From Chaetomium olivaceum (taxonomy: Eukaryota > Ascomycota > Sordariomycetes > Sordariales > Chaetomiaceae), in contig JAYWVB010000006.1 of NCBI GenBank assembly GCA_039881045.1, positions 930,001 to 994,000 of the forward strand: a stretch of DNA of 64,000 nucleotides, written 5' to 3'. The position numbers were made by a program, and so were the translations under genes. The notes beneath the pieces were generated by a model, which searched no databases, had not been told where the DNA came from, and saw nothing but the letters and a program-made list of their open reading frames with translations. The number at the start of each line of letters is the position of its first letter. Position 1 is the stretch's first letter. Shown here piece after piece: positions 29,825 through 42,100 of this stretch.

Positions 29825-32800
29825 ATATATGGCGAGCTGATTGTTCCAGTTAACACATTATTCCGTTGATAGCTTCTCGAGAACAAAGCCATTGTCACCA
29901 TGTCACACGGGTATCAAGCCTACCCCAAGTTCACCCCTAGACAAAACAAAGGAATATCTCCGGCACAAACAAGACACACTCCCAAAACCATTTATTGTCA
30001 TGTGATAACAAAGACCCTACCCGTTTCAACCGGACGGCATTGTCTTGAGTGTCCAAGAACCGGGTTGACTTCGCCGTACCCTGCCAGGGGTGAGTAACAA
30101 CAAGGTTTGATACACGCAAGATTTCACCCTCACCCCCCCTCCTCTGCAGACAAGAGATCAGACAAAACGTGAAACAATGTCTGGGAACGAAAATCCTACA
30201 AGGCTGAAGCAAGCAAACAATCCAACCACCGCAGACCACAAACCACAGACCACAAACCCAAACCGCGAGCCGGGATCGACACTGGCCGACATGCCGCACG
30301 CACACACCACCCACCCACCGCCCGCCCAGCCTCCCCGCCTCAACCCCGCGTAAGGGGGGCGGGCGGCACAGCATTCAATAGCTGACTGAGAGCGCATGTG
30401 AAGAGCACACACACACACACAACGGTGCGGGCGGCTGCTGCACATTGACCAAGCATCCAACTTCCTCTTTTACCCGGTTGACCCAGCCGAGCGAAAGCAA
30501 GCCACGGCAGATCCGCATCGTCCCTGTCTTTCCAGCGCTCTATCGCGAGAGAGAAAAATATAGACGAGGCGAGCCACGGCAGGGACATAGATGGATGGTG
30601 GTGCAGTGCCAGTGCCAGTGCCGGTGCAATGCACATTCCCAATATGTTCAACAAACGACACACGCCGGCCGGCTGAGATGCAGAATTTTGTGTGAAGAGG
30701 CACGGAGCCGAAGGAGAGGCGACTCGACGGGGAGGGGGGGGGGGTGTGCTTAAGCCGCGCGACACAACCTGGGACTAGCGATACTGTGTCGTGGATCACA
30801 GTGTGACACGAAAAGTGTAGGGAACCGAGAGGATATTCTGCGGTGTCCACCTATTGTCATGTTCTCGCACACATCATGACTTGATGCGGGATGGCAAATG
30901 TCGCCGAGTCTCCTCCTTCCATAACACAGCACCCGCCTCGGTACCTTACCTTTGGAGGAGATACGAAGGGAGAAACGGCCTTCGATCCTTCGGGCCCGAT
31001 TCCGAGCCACGCGGCTGGTACATAGGTAGCAAACAAAGAAATGCGCCTGTGGGCTCGGTGCCGATGCGAGGCTGCGCCGTTTCGACGCCTGTCTTTAAGG
31101 TTGTGAGAGACAGACAGACGGACGAGAAACTGACTGACCTGCAAAATCCGGTGGCCAATGAAGCCCAGCCGACCCCCTCCTTCACAGTCAAATCCGCCCC
31201 AAAATAGGCCCGCGAAAACGGGCCCGGGCGCGCAACTGCCGCCCGCCCGTCTTCCATGCGCCGCGCTAGAAGGGATGCGCAACCCCGTGCTGCTGCTCCC
31301 CTCCGCGCCGCAGACAGGCAGGCATGGGATGAAGAGAATTTTTTTGTTTGTGTGAAACAATGTGAGTCAAACGGTGACAGAAACATAGCCGCGCCCACTA
31401 AGGGCTTGATACACTAGTCGTTGGGGTCGGACAGAAACACCGCGCAGGACGCATCTCGACGGCGGTCGGTCCCAGTAAGGACTCGGTACCATTACAGGTT
31501 GCCTAACCCTAACCCACTTACACCCGCCCCTCGACGAGCATCTCCAAGCCGTGAATCGCCACAGGGTCAGCCTCTCGTATGACGTCGCTGCCTATCAAAG
31601 GGATGACGACGCATGACCCAGCAAGCTGGAACTGCCTAGATAGGTAGTGTAGTGTAGATATCAAGCACACCGCCGCGCGGACGTTTGGCGCTTCATCCTG
31701 TCATCACACCGGGAGCGCGCCTAAAGGGGATCGCACAGTGGCTGCGATTGGGGCTGCTGTTTCAAGGTTTTGGCGCTAGCGAGCGCGGTCTCCACGGGCC
31801 AGGGTCCACCTGTAGGGCTGGGTTCGGTGTGATGGCGGTGCTGTGTTGTGCTGGGTTGGCGGAGTTGGGTTGGGACGAACATCATCCCTCGCACGACGAA
31901 GGGGTGTCAACGGATGAATGGACGTTTGGGTAGTCCTTCTCAAAAGAGAATCAAAAGACAAGAAAGACGAGGTCGATATTTCGGGACCTGCGGGCGGGTT
32001 GGGGGGCAGAAAAACCAACCACCCACACACACCTCCTCCAAAAAGGGCAGGCAATAAGACCGACCCGAAAAAAAACCACGAACGAAAAATCTCCGTACCG
32101 GCCGCTGCAATCGGACCGTGCAACCAACCCCCAACACGACCATCCCACAAGCCCACAAACCAACGCAGGAGGACAAACCTGCCATCTTCCATCGCACACG
32201 CGCAGCGCGCAACCTTCCTTCCTGGGGAGCGACCGACAAATGAACAGGCTGGAACACACCACAAATCCCGCCCGCGTCGCACAGCGGAGCGGAGGAGGAG
32301 GACTCGGGGGGGCAAGCAAGGCGAAGAACCTCAGTAGGCAGGGCCTGAATTTGGGCCTCGCATCCCTCTGTGTTCTTGTGTAGCCCTTGCCCCGCACACA
32401 AAAAGTACAAAAATATGCACAAGAAATTTGCCAGGAGCGGGGAGGACAATATCCAGGCCCGCCGCTTCTCAACCTACCAGACCTCAGGTGAGGTCGCGAA
32501 AACAGCCGGCCTGTCGTTTGTTCATTCCCGGCGAGGCGAGCAAGGTCGGTCGGCTAGCTGGCTGCATACGCGGGTGGTTCGGTGGGTGTGGTGGTTGGAT
32601 GGTGTGCTGCAGGCCAGGGCCCCATGGAAGGTCAGGGTCAGTTTTGCTCGGTCGGTTTGTTAGGACACTGGCACTGTAAAGGAAAAAAAAGGCGGAGAAG
32701 GGTCCATTTTGGGCCGTTCATCCCATCTTCCATCTGCTGCTGCTGTACATCTTCGTACTGAGCACCCATCCGCCAGGCCTGTCGTGCCCTGCCCTGCCCT

Positions 32801-34854
32801 GCCCTGGTCTTGTGCAACACCAGTAAACATAGGGACCGTGCAGAGAGGGTGATCCCTCGCAAGAAATTGGGGAGGACCCGCGTCGGATGATGACATTTTC
32901 TGACGTGCATGTCCGCTTCGCGCTCAGGTTCTTGTTTTAGGAGCAAAAATCACATACCCACTTGCCACCCACCAGGAACGGGAGAAAAAAGGGGATGATG
33001 GGCTTGTGGTGTGGGTGTGTACAACAAACGGAAATGACAGTTTGGCGATAAAAAGAAAAAGCCAGATGAGGACCGATGGAGGAGGAGTGTTTCCTTCTCG
33101 TTTGGCTTGGCAAAGTCTCGTCGGAAGCGGGTGTCTGTCCGTGCACGGAAGGAAACCAGCCGAAAGGTCGTCTCTAGGGAGTGAGAGCCAGAAAAAATCC
33201 TATACTAGCAAAAGAAGACACGTTTTGGGTGGGAACCCCTGGCCATGACCGAGCTCCGAGGTCAGGGTCTGGGGAGGTCACGTCATGGACACTGTGGTGA
33301 ATACGCAGTAATCTTGTAATTCCCCGAACAAGAAAATACGGAACATGGATAGCTGGATGCGACGGATGGGATGCGACGGGCACAGTCCTCCACGATGTAA
33401 CGAACCTTCAACACAATTATCCAGGCAGACAACCGACATACCAAGTAAAGAGAATCCACGAACATGGTTCGACTCATGGGGAGGGGGGTGCGCGATTGTT
33501 TCATCTGAACCTTCCCGCCCCCGGTTTGGGGCGCAGAGGTGAGGAAAAAAATCTGATGGCGCCAGGCACGCAAAAAGCATCCCCCGTCAGATGTTTGGGG
33601 AGGCGGTGCACCAGCCATACGAAGACGGAACTGCAAGAGCCTAAAGATCATCGGATAATAGCAGGGCGCGGGAAGGCGACGCATCCGGCTTTTATTAGGG
33701 CTGAGATCTAGGGTTACGGCGGGAGAATGGGCAGAGGAAAATACACGAAAACAAGACACAATCACCGAGTCCGTCTTATTTATTTTGACATTTTTCTGCA
33801 CGGTTGCCTTGATTTTAGTGGTCGCGTCTGCAGTGGGAGGAATGTGGTGGGATCACCACAGGCGGGCGGGCGCGAAGCCACATTGGTTGGGTTGGGCACA
33901 CAAATTCCAACTGCTGCCTGAACATGCACACCAAAAATGACGAGAAAATTCAAAGATTGCAAAACCCAGATATCCGTCTAATTGCTACCAATAACTAGTC
34001 TATGATCCGATAAAATAGCATAACTCGAGAAGGGGGTATATCCATCCTGTGAAACCCAGGAGAAAAACAGAACAGAAACTGACGGCTCGCTGTAATTGTC
34101 GGAGCACGTCGCGGGACACAATGTAAAATGAGACGAGGCTCTCGTACAGCCAGCGAGACCTTGCGAGTAAACAAAACGAGATCGCAACAAAAACAAATCC
34201 TTCTTTCCAAAGCCCGAGCAAAAGTCGCCATTAAATCTCGAGTGCGTGCCACCCTTCATCGCCGAAATCCTCCTCTGACCATTCCATGATCAATCGATCC
34301 ATCCGAGCAAACAATAAAAAAACGCGCTTCAAATCAAAACAAAAGGAAAAAAACACCGGTAACTTTTTGAGTTCCTTGTACACCTGTAACAGGCAAAAAA
34401 TTGGCAACCTTCTCTGCGGCTGCGATGACGTGATCGTGTGATCCGTACCATCCATCCCATCCTTGCTTCGTGAAGCAGGGCATGAGTAATAGTGTGTGTG
34501 TGTCGCGTTGTAGAAACGACGATCGTGCGCGTTGGGTATCTCTGAAAGACCGAAACAAAAAAGACGGCCACCGTGTGATGCGGGACTGCTCCCGACGGGA
34601 AGTGTATCGAGTTGGGGGCGAAAAAACCGCCGTCCGCGACTTGAAGACGAAACGAGACTCCGTCTGTATAATAAAACAAAAACACCGCTGACCAAACGAC
34701 CCCGAAAGAGACCTAATCGTACAGACTGGCTTGTGGGTATCCTGATTGTGTTTTGTGGTTTTCTTTTTTTGTTGTTGTTTGGGACCGTGTTTGTGTCGTA
34801 TGGAGAAGAAGCCGACCGAGGAAGAGGGTCCCATGGGAGGTGATGGTGATAGTA
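29825..34854. other. Gene-poor region, about 5 kb
   Basis: No supported gene. Contents: CA-dinucleotide tract near 30410-30420, CCCTAACCC telomere-like word at about 31504-31515, AC- and GT-rich low-complexity stretches, many short frames of biased composition. The right end must hold the 3' UTR of the gene at 34855. Confidence 0.45.
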
Positions 34855-36129
34855 TTACATGGTCGGCTTCTTGAGGATCTCCTCGCAGTTGGTGTCGAAC
34901 CGGAGGTTCCAGAGACGGACGGACGTCATAAAGCGATCTGTCTTGTCCTTCTCGCGGTCGTGACCGAACAAGGTCTCGACGAACTCGACGCCAGCGCTCT
35001 TGCCGAGCTGACCTTCCTTCTTGGGCTTCGCGCTGGAGCGGAGCATGGGAGCCTCGCAGGCCTTGAGCAGCTTCCGGAGCTTGTCTGTGATCCGGTCACC
35101 AGCCTCGATGAACTCCTCGATCATTTCCCGGTTGTCCTTGGTCCTGATCCTGGGAACGGTTTCCTCGGCGCGCTTGATCTTTCCGGAGAGCTGGATGAGA
35201 AGGAGCCAAAGCTCGCCGGCCTGCTCGCTAATGGCATGCCCGGCGCCGTGATGGTAGACGGTCCAGTCATAGATCCACTTCCCGAGGGAGTTTGCGTCGA
35301 AGACACTGCCGAGCAACATGATAGGCTCCTCGGTGGGGTCCCAATTCTTCATCGAGTAGCCAGGGGGGATTCTGTGCCGCTTGGCATCGGCCTCTGTGGC
35401 CTGGCGCGTCGCGGGGACCGGAGGTGGCTTCTTATGCATGCTGGCGGAGGGCCGGGCGGTCTGAGGCCGTTGAGGCACCGAGGTGGAGTTGCGGCGGGCG
35501 TGGCCAGCGGGCGGCGGCGGCCTGCGGTCAGGCTCGAACCGCGCTGACGACGCGAACCCAGCCTCTCTGTCGAAGATTGGACCGCCCTGTGCATAGTAGC
35601 CGTAATCAGTTCCATGCCCACCAGCGTTGACTGTGAAGTGATCCTTGTACGGTCTCGGTCGCGACCGACCCGGCAGCACGAAGGTTTGGCCGCCGAGATC
35701 GATGAACTCGTCCTCGTCGGATTCCCCGTGGGAGACCGAGGCTGGATGGTAGGAAAAGGAGGAACGTCGCTCGCGCGGGGGGCGCGGCGGACCCGAAAAA
35801 CTTGGCTTGCGTGGCCGCGAGACACTCACATTGACAGTGGCGTACTGGCCGTCGCTCGTGTACCGCGGTGAGAAGGACGGACCACGAGGGCTAGCGTAGC
35901 CGGTGTTGCTGTTGTTGATGCCACTGGTGCTTCCGCCGCGGAAGTGAGCTCGCGTCGCGGGTCGCTGCGGCGTCGCGCCGTAGTAGTAGCTCGGTCCCCG
36001 AGGCGATGGGGTCGGGGACGGGCTGGGAAACTTCTTCTCGTCGTAAAGGTACTCCTGGGCGGGTGTAGACCCGTAAGGGGAGTAGGCGCCGGCCATGATA
36101 TCTGGCTCTTGTGATGACCTCCGAGACAT
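34855..36129 (-). CDS. Conserved fungal protein of unknown function (424 aa)
   Basis: Single exon. Residues 1-250 are Ser/Pro/Arg/Tyr-rich and predicted disordered (YSPYGSTPAQEYLYDEKKFP, RPRKPSFSGPPRPPRERRSS). Residues about 255-424 form a conserved domain seen in many filamentous ascomycetes without known function, starting GYSMKNWDPTEEPIMLLGSV and FDANSLGKWIYDWTVYHHG, then helices AGELWLLLIQLSGKIKRAEE and EEFIEAGDRITDKLRKLLKA, ending RLWNLRFDTNCEEILKK. Two possible starts: MSRRSSQEPDI or MAGAYSPYG 11 codons later. A poly-T/pyrimidine leader precedes it. Confidence 0.85.
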   Translation of the reverse strand: MSRRSSQEPDIMAGAYSPYGSTPAQEYLYDEKKFPSPSPTPSPRGPSYYYGATPQRPATRAHFRGGSTSGINNSNTGYASPRGPSFSPRYTSDGQYATVNVSVSRPRKPSFSGPPRPPRERRSSFSYHPASVSHGESDEDEFIDLGGQTFVLPGRSRPRPYKDHFTVNAGGHGTDYGYYAQGGPIFDREAGFASSARFEPDRRPPPPAGHARRNSTSVPQRPQTARPSASMHKKPPPVPATRQATEADAKRHRIPPGYSMKNWDPTEEPIMLLGSVFDANSLGKWIYDWTVYHHGAGHAISEQAGELWLLLIQLSGKIKRAEETVPRIRTKDNREMIEEFIEAGDRITDKLRKLLKACEAPMLRSSAKPKKEGQLGKSAGVEFVETLFGHDREKDKTDRFMTSVRLWNLRFDTNCEEILKKPTM

Positions 36130-39100
36130 CCAAACTCTTTTTTTTTCAACTCCAATAAATTTCTGTTGTAAGCCACCCTTGCCGATGCGAGAGGTGGATG
36201 ATGGCGATCTTGCTCAGTTCAAAATCCCTGATGGTTCGCGCCTGTGTCGTTGCGCGGGAGAAAGTGACACCCGTCACCTTGGTCTGTGGTCGGTTGGAAG
36301 AGGAGAGGAAAACCGTCTTCTGTTTGCAAACATGTCAAGGATATGGTGTTCTTATCTCCAGCTGGAGAACGGGATGGCACCAAAGTCGGGTAATGACTTT
36401 GATGGCTGCTTCTGGAAGGATCTGGACTCGTCGGTGGTCCAGACTTCAGGTTCGGTGGGGAGCAGTCGTCGGGATCGAGCAGTGCTTGGAGTTTATGAAG
36501 TGCATTGGCAGAAAGCCAAAGATGGTAGAAAATGGGAATTTGGGAGGTTGGCGCCGCTTTATTAACCTCAGCCAAGGTGTGCGCAACGCCGGTGCAATCA
36601 GGGTGGGAGGGGCTTCAGGGAACGGCAGGGGGCGGAACGTGAAAAAAATGGCTTTGCATATCCCTGTCCATGAAATTTTGGACGGAATTGATGGAGGGGG
36701 CGTGCATGTAACGGTTTGTTCCTTGATCCCTGCGGGTTGGTGTGGGATTAGTCACTCCTTCCAGACCTTGTCAGCAAGCACGAGGGAACTTGAAGTCACC
36801 ACACCCCTCTACCCAGTTCCAGCCGCTTCTGTTGGCACTGTGCCTGGGCGGGCCGTTTTTCGGCCATTGAATTCCGGTGCGTTTCGGTCGCGCGCCTACA
36901 CGCCGTTTGTGATTCCTCTGTGATTCCGGCACGGGACAACGACGAGCGACAAGAAAGTGAGTGAGTCTTACGAGTAGGCCATGGCGATGATCTTGTTTCA
37001 ATGATTCACTCAACAATCCTCTCCCCTGGCACCTCTGCCTGGTTCAGTTGCGCCGTGCAATCTTGCAAACGGGAACTGCTCCCGGATTTGCGGTGGACAA
37101 AAAGCCTCTGACGGGCTAAGCGAAATTTGGCTCAGGTCAGGACTGGGAAGTTCCAGCTTTCGGGCAGGGGATCTCTTCAAAAACCAACGGCCCGTGAAAA
37201 TTTTTCTTATCGTTCATGGGCAAGCGACCGGGGTTTAGAACTTGGCGGCGATCAAAGCGAGGGCCGGTGAGCAGGCTGTCGATGTCTCGCGGCAACAACC
37301 AAACTCCCCAGTCCGACCGTCCGACCGAGGAATGACTCCATCGTCTTGAGAGAGAGGAGTGGCGATGAGTCGAGCGACGGGGAGCGACTCGTTTTCCCAA
37401 TGTCGCCGAGCCAGGCCAACGTCGCGGAAGTCTCGGGAAGCGGCTTGCTCTCGGCTGTGCAATGAGAACTCGTCAATGTTTCCGTCAAAAGAACCTGTGG
37501 TCCGAGTCAAACTGAAGTTCTGCAGAGCAATCTGCCCTCGGGTACGAAGTCGCATGGATGATGACTTGACTTGACTTGAATGCGGCGAGGCACCTCGCAA
37601 CCGGGGTTTAACAACAGCCCGTCATTGGACCCGCTGATTGGTGTGCAAAACGCAATAACTGAAAGGATAGGATAGGCCAGAGAGTCGCCAGCTCGAGGTT
37701 TAACAAAAATCTCGAGAGTTTCGCTATTGACAACAGTGATAACTATGATGGCGGGACTGTGTATGAAATCGATAGCGTCTCGAAGAACGCGCAGGGGTTG
37801 TGTCGTTCACGGATCACCCGGATAGCGGAGGCGGGAATGGGGACGGACTTTAAGGTGAGCGAAGGCGACAGCGAGCTGACGTTTACGCCGCCCCCAACCA
37901 AGGAGGTATCTGTGCTATCCCCTGCAATGTTCGCAAGTGAAGACCGGGGCTGCTGTGTGGGATTCCAAAACCTGAAAGCTTTTTGCCTCTTGGAGCCGCC
38001 CGTCTCCAGCAAGGGAAGGGCCCCCTCACCAAACCGGCGATCGGGATGCGGGGTGGTGGACTGCGACTGCCGTCCACGCAGTTTCGATATTCTCCAAAGG
38101 AAACTGTCATGGGGCCATGGGATGCCACAGTTCTAGACTCTCCCCATCAACTTTTTCTGGTATAGCAGAATCCGGGGTTGCCAAGCGCTTTGCGCATCCA
38201 CTGCGATATCCGTCCTGTTGGCTGCTGGCTCTGATCTCAGCTGCAGCGTCGTTGCGGATCCTCCGTTCACATCAATATGCGAAGCGGTTCGCGCTCGCGT
38301 GTCCCGGATGCACGAGCTTGCAGGCCGTCCAGGCGGGGGTTACAGCAGCATTTTGCATACCACCTCCTGAGCCAATGATAACAGAAGACATCTCGACCAT
38401 TTCGTCACTCTCGTCCCGTTTCCCGATACGGCTTGACACTTGAACCAAGAAGAGGCATTTACTTTTATGGGAGCATCCTCGTGTAATTGACGCAGTTCCA
38501 GCTTTTTTGCTAACGAGGGAGTTAACAATCTTCGAGCCTTCCGAATCCTCAATTTTACAAGAACCCGTCTTTCGTTATTTCTTCCACCAGCCGGTCCGTC
38601 TCGAATCGGGTCCTTCTGCTCCCTCGACGTCGACTACTTCGTATTTCACCGACGCCAAAATCTCGCAGGCGCAACGAGCTTTCTCAAACATCGCAGAACA
38701 ACATACCGACTTACCCACACGGCTCTCTATCACATTTTACGCCTGTTTACTGTGCGTCGTCGCCCCGGTCAACCTCATTGTGCTGAACACTCCTCTCGTT
38801 GACCCCGTGTCAAACTTCCCGGATGGAGTTTCCCTCGCTTACACCTTCGCGATAGCTGGGCCCATGATATCCAGCTCCCCCGGCCCCTTTCACCATGTCT
38901 TCGGCTGAACCGACCGTCGGTGTGGGCTTCTCCATACAGTATTACGACACCGTCAACCGAGTCGGCCCGTGGTGAGCGACGGCCACATTACGCCCACTGC
39001 CGCGGGTCAATCCATCAAACGACTTTTGCTGAAAGAGGCATCGACCGTCATGCAGGAGGAAGGGAACAATCACACACGGGCTGGACCCCCGGGCCTTCTC

Positions 39101-42100
39101 AGTGGGGCACACACCTTTTTTCACCTCTCAACTCGGACCTTGGCTGGCTTGGCAGCTCTCTCTCCCTTGGTCAAGCCCGGGTGTGGTTTGATTTTTTCTA
39201 GAACACCCACCCCTACCTCGCTGGCCCGCCCCGGTCGGTTTTTAGGCTTTGCTTTCCCCCGACCACCTTTCCGCTTTGATCATTTCTCCTTTTCGGCTCA
39301 CCGTAACGAAAAATTTTCCCGTCGCCAATGCGATTCTCATTTCGTTCAGGGAAGCAAAAGAAATGTTGAGGACGGTCCCGATCTGGCTTTGGAAACCGTG
39401 AGTCACACAACGGGCGAGTGTCATGTATGGCGCATGCTTTGGTGCCCTAACGGCTCGTCTGGGGCGGACGTCTGCTGCGTTGATGTCCAATATGAGCAGG
39501 CTGTTTTCATCCTGACCACTTGATGGCCAATGGGCGGAGACCGGCAAGCTCTGGATGCAGCGTTCTCGGCCCCCGATTGGAGTGGACGGACGGTCGTCTG
39601 GCGGGGACGCACCAATGCTGCCCTCCTCCTCCTCCACCCGGGGCCCACATACTCCAAGGTGAAGCCATGCTTCCCTGCAGCCCCTCATGGGCGTCAAAAA
39701 TAGGCAACTTCCAAGCGGATATGGGACAAAACCAACCGACCTCTCCCCGTTTGACCTTCACCGACACTCTCCTCAGCCTTGAGAGGGCGCCAGACGTGCA
39801 TAGGTTGGTGCAGATGTTCATGCCGGGAGGGGGTGGGAAGAGGTGCGCGGCAGCATCCCATACGTCGGGCAGGTCCCGATCCTGGACAGGGCCTCTGACG
39901 TCGCCGCATTGCGCACAAAAATTTCGACAAAATGCGAAATTGACGATATCTCTGTCCAATACCAGGCACGGTCGAGAGCGGCTGCAGAAGATGAGCGAAG
40001 AATGAGGAAAAGGTGACCTCACCGCAAACCGGGGGGATGCGATAGTGCTGGGCGGGTGCGCCCATATCCAACGTTTCGCGAGGTCCCCCTTCGAGACCGA
40101 GAGATACAACTCAACGGCCGCGTCTACAGGCCGGCCGCCCCTCGTAACGGAAAGAGGGGCAGCCAAAACAAAACAGGCCGCGACAACCATTCCGACAAAA
40201 CGCGTGAACAACACCTCCTCTTTGCAAGTCGGCCGAGGCCGCTGCTCGTGGAAATGGAGGCCGTTGAGGTACGACAAGCGGTCTCACCGTGTGGAATACT
40301 TGTCCTAAAGGCCTCCTAAACCAGTCAAAAGGAGTGAGTGCGCTCAACTCACCCCGCTGCGATGCGCACTCCCAGTCAGATGCTCTGGCATCACCGCCCA
40401 ATACCAGGGCGCAAAAGACCAGGTTGGCGCCCTCAACCCCAACCGGAACCAATGAAAACAAATCGCAAACGGGACTCCAAGCGATACGGCAAAGGATTCG
40501 TCAGCGGTGAGGGATGGAGGCGACATTTTGGCCCTCTTCCGAAAGCACATGCCAGGAAACAAGGAGGGTACAGTGAGCTTCCGGGTCTTCTCACAGGATG
40601 TTGAGCCCAATGAAGCAGAGGGGCTGCCAAGCCCGCTGTAAACTGCGGTGGATGGATGCGGTGCAGCTGAGCAAGGAAAAGAAAGCGGGATTTGAGGTCT
40701 CAAATCTCAATTGCCTCGAGCCATCGACCACTTACACGCCTCGAGTCGCACTTTGCATTGCGCCTTTCCAGTTTCCCCTTTTTTTTTCCCATGCGCGCAC
40801 TAGCGCGTCACCGAGGCCGCTCGGTGTCACGCAGGAGAGTGCATCGCAGCGCAGCGAGAGGGCCCAATGCACAACGAAGAAGCATGACTCTGAGTGGCAA
40901 GCTGCCAAGAGCTGACTTCTTCTGGTCGAGACGAACCAGGGGCGGCCCTGAGCTTCTCCAAGTGGGCCCCTTGGCGAGGGTTCGGGGAATTTCGCAGCCA
41001 GCTGAAGATGGCCTGCAAGCAAGCCTCATTGATCAGGCTCAACTTGGACAAGCCCCGATCCCGAGCGTTTGGGTCCCATATTCTTCTGGGCGAGCCACAT
41101 GGTGGCTCGAGCGACGAGCGACGTCACTCCTCGGTTCCCATGTCGCTCTGTTGTCCACGCGCCACCCAGGATGGGAAAACTCCACATACCGAGCCGGCAG
41201 CATCCCTGATTCGACAGCGAGTTCGTTCGGCCTTTCCAACGACCGAGGTAAGCTGTGGTGAGCCACACGGAACCGTTGGGGCTGTGCTTCCCGAGAAAAA
41301 GATTATGGTTACGATGCACGGTCCACCATGTTTCTTCTGACCTCGACTTTGGATTAGGCGCGGTTTTGGGTCTTGTTGCCCAACGTTCGAAACAAACGAC
41401 GGCACCCCTTGAACGGAGGGTTTCCGGAAAACTGAGGGAATTATTTGTCGCTCAAACGAAAGATGCATCACTCGGTTCCATTCATCCGTTTTTACAGTTT
41501 TAGCGACACCCCCGAGTTCCTAAATCCAACGCATGTGGTGTGCGTCCGCTCCGAGACAGAGTTCGGGGCTCGGAGTCTCTGAAGCGCACGTTAGGCCGCA
41601 ATAGGTTTACTTGCCCTGTGGCTGGGGCCGGGGCTTTCTCTTTCTCACCTCCCCATTGCCATGACTACCGTTGACTCACCGTCTCAGTTCTTGTCGCCAG
41701 TGTGGTCACGGGGTCTGAGATGCCTCGACTCTGGTCTTGATTGAAGCCGGCGTGCTTTTCGCCATCACCGAGGCAACTCGTGATGATCATTCATCATGAC
41801 GACGCCCAAGACGCCGGCCACTGAACAACACCCATCAAGCCTTCGCAACCATCCCGGCAGCAGTCCGTCCCAGCCTCACGGCACCCCCACCATCACGGTT
41901 GACCCGACCTCCCCAGCCCTATCGTGACTCACACGCCTCCCGTGCGTCCTGCGAGTCAGGGCCGATATCTCGCACACGACACCGCCTCGTCCCCCTCGAC
42001 CGCCGATTCTCTTTGGCCCCCCTGGCATCGGCCTGGTCTTTCGCCCATCTCTTCTTGAGTCTGGGCCTTTCGGCGGTGTGCCTATGTGTGGGCGTGTGTG

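Noticed and set aside
34753..35547. 264-codon forward frame
   Set aside because: Antisense to the conserved 424-aa protein gene.
39507..40277. 256-codon reverse frame in the gene-poor region
   Set aside because: No family motif, no splice support, mixed composition; other strand and frames are similarly open in places.
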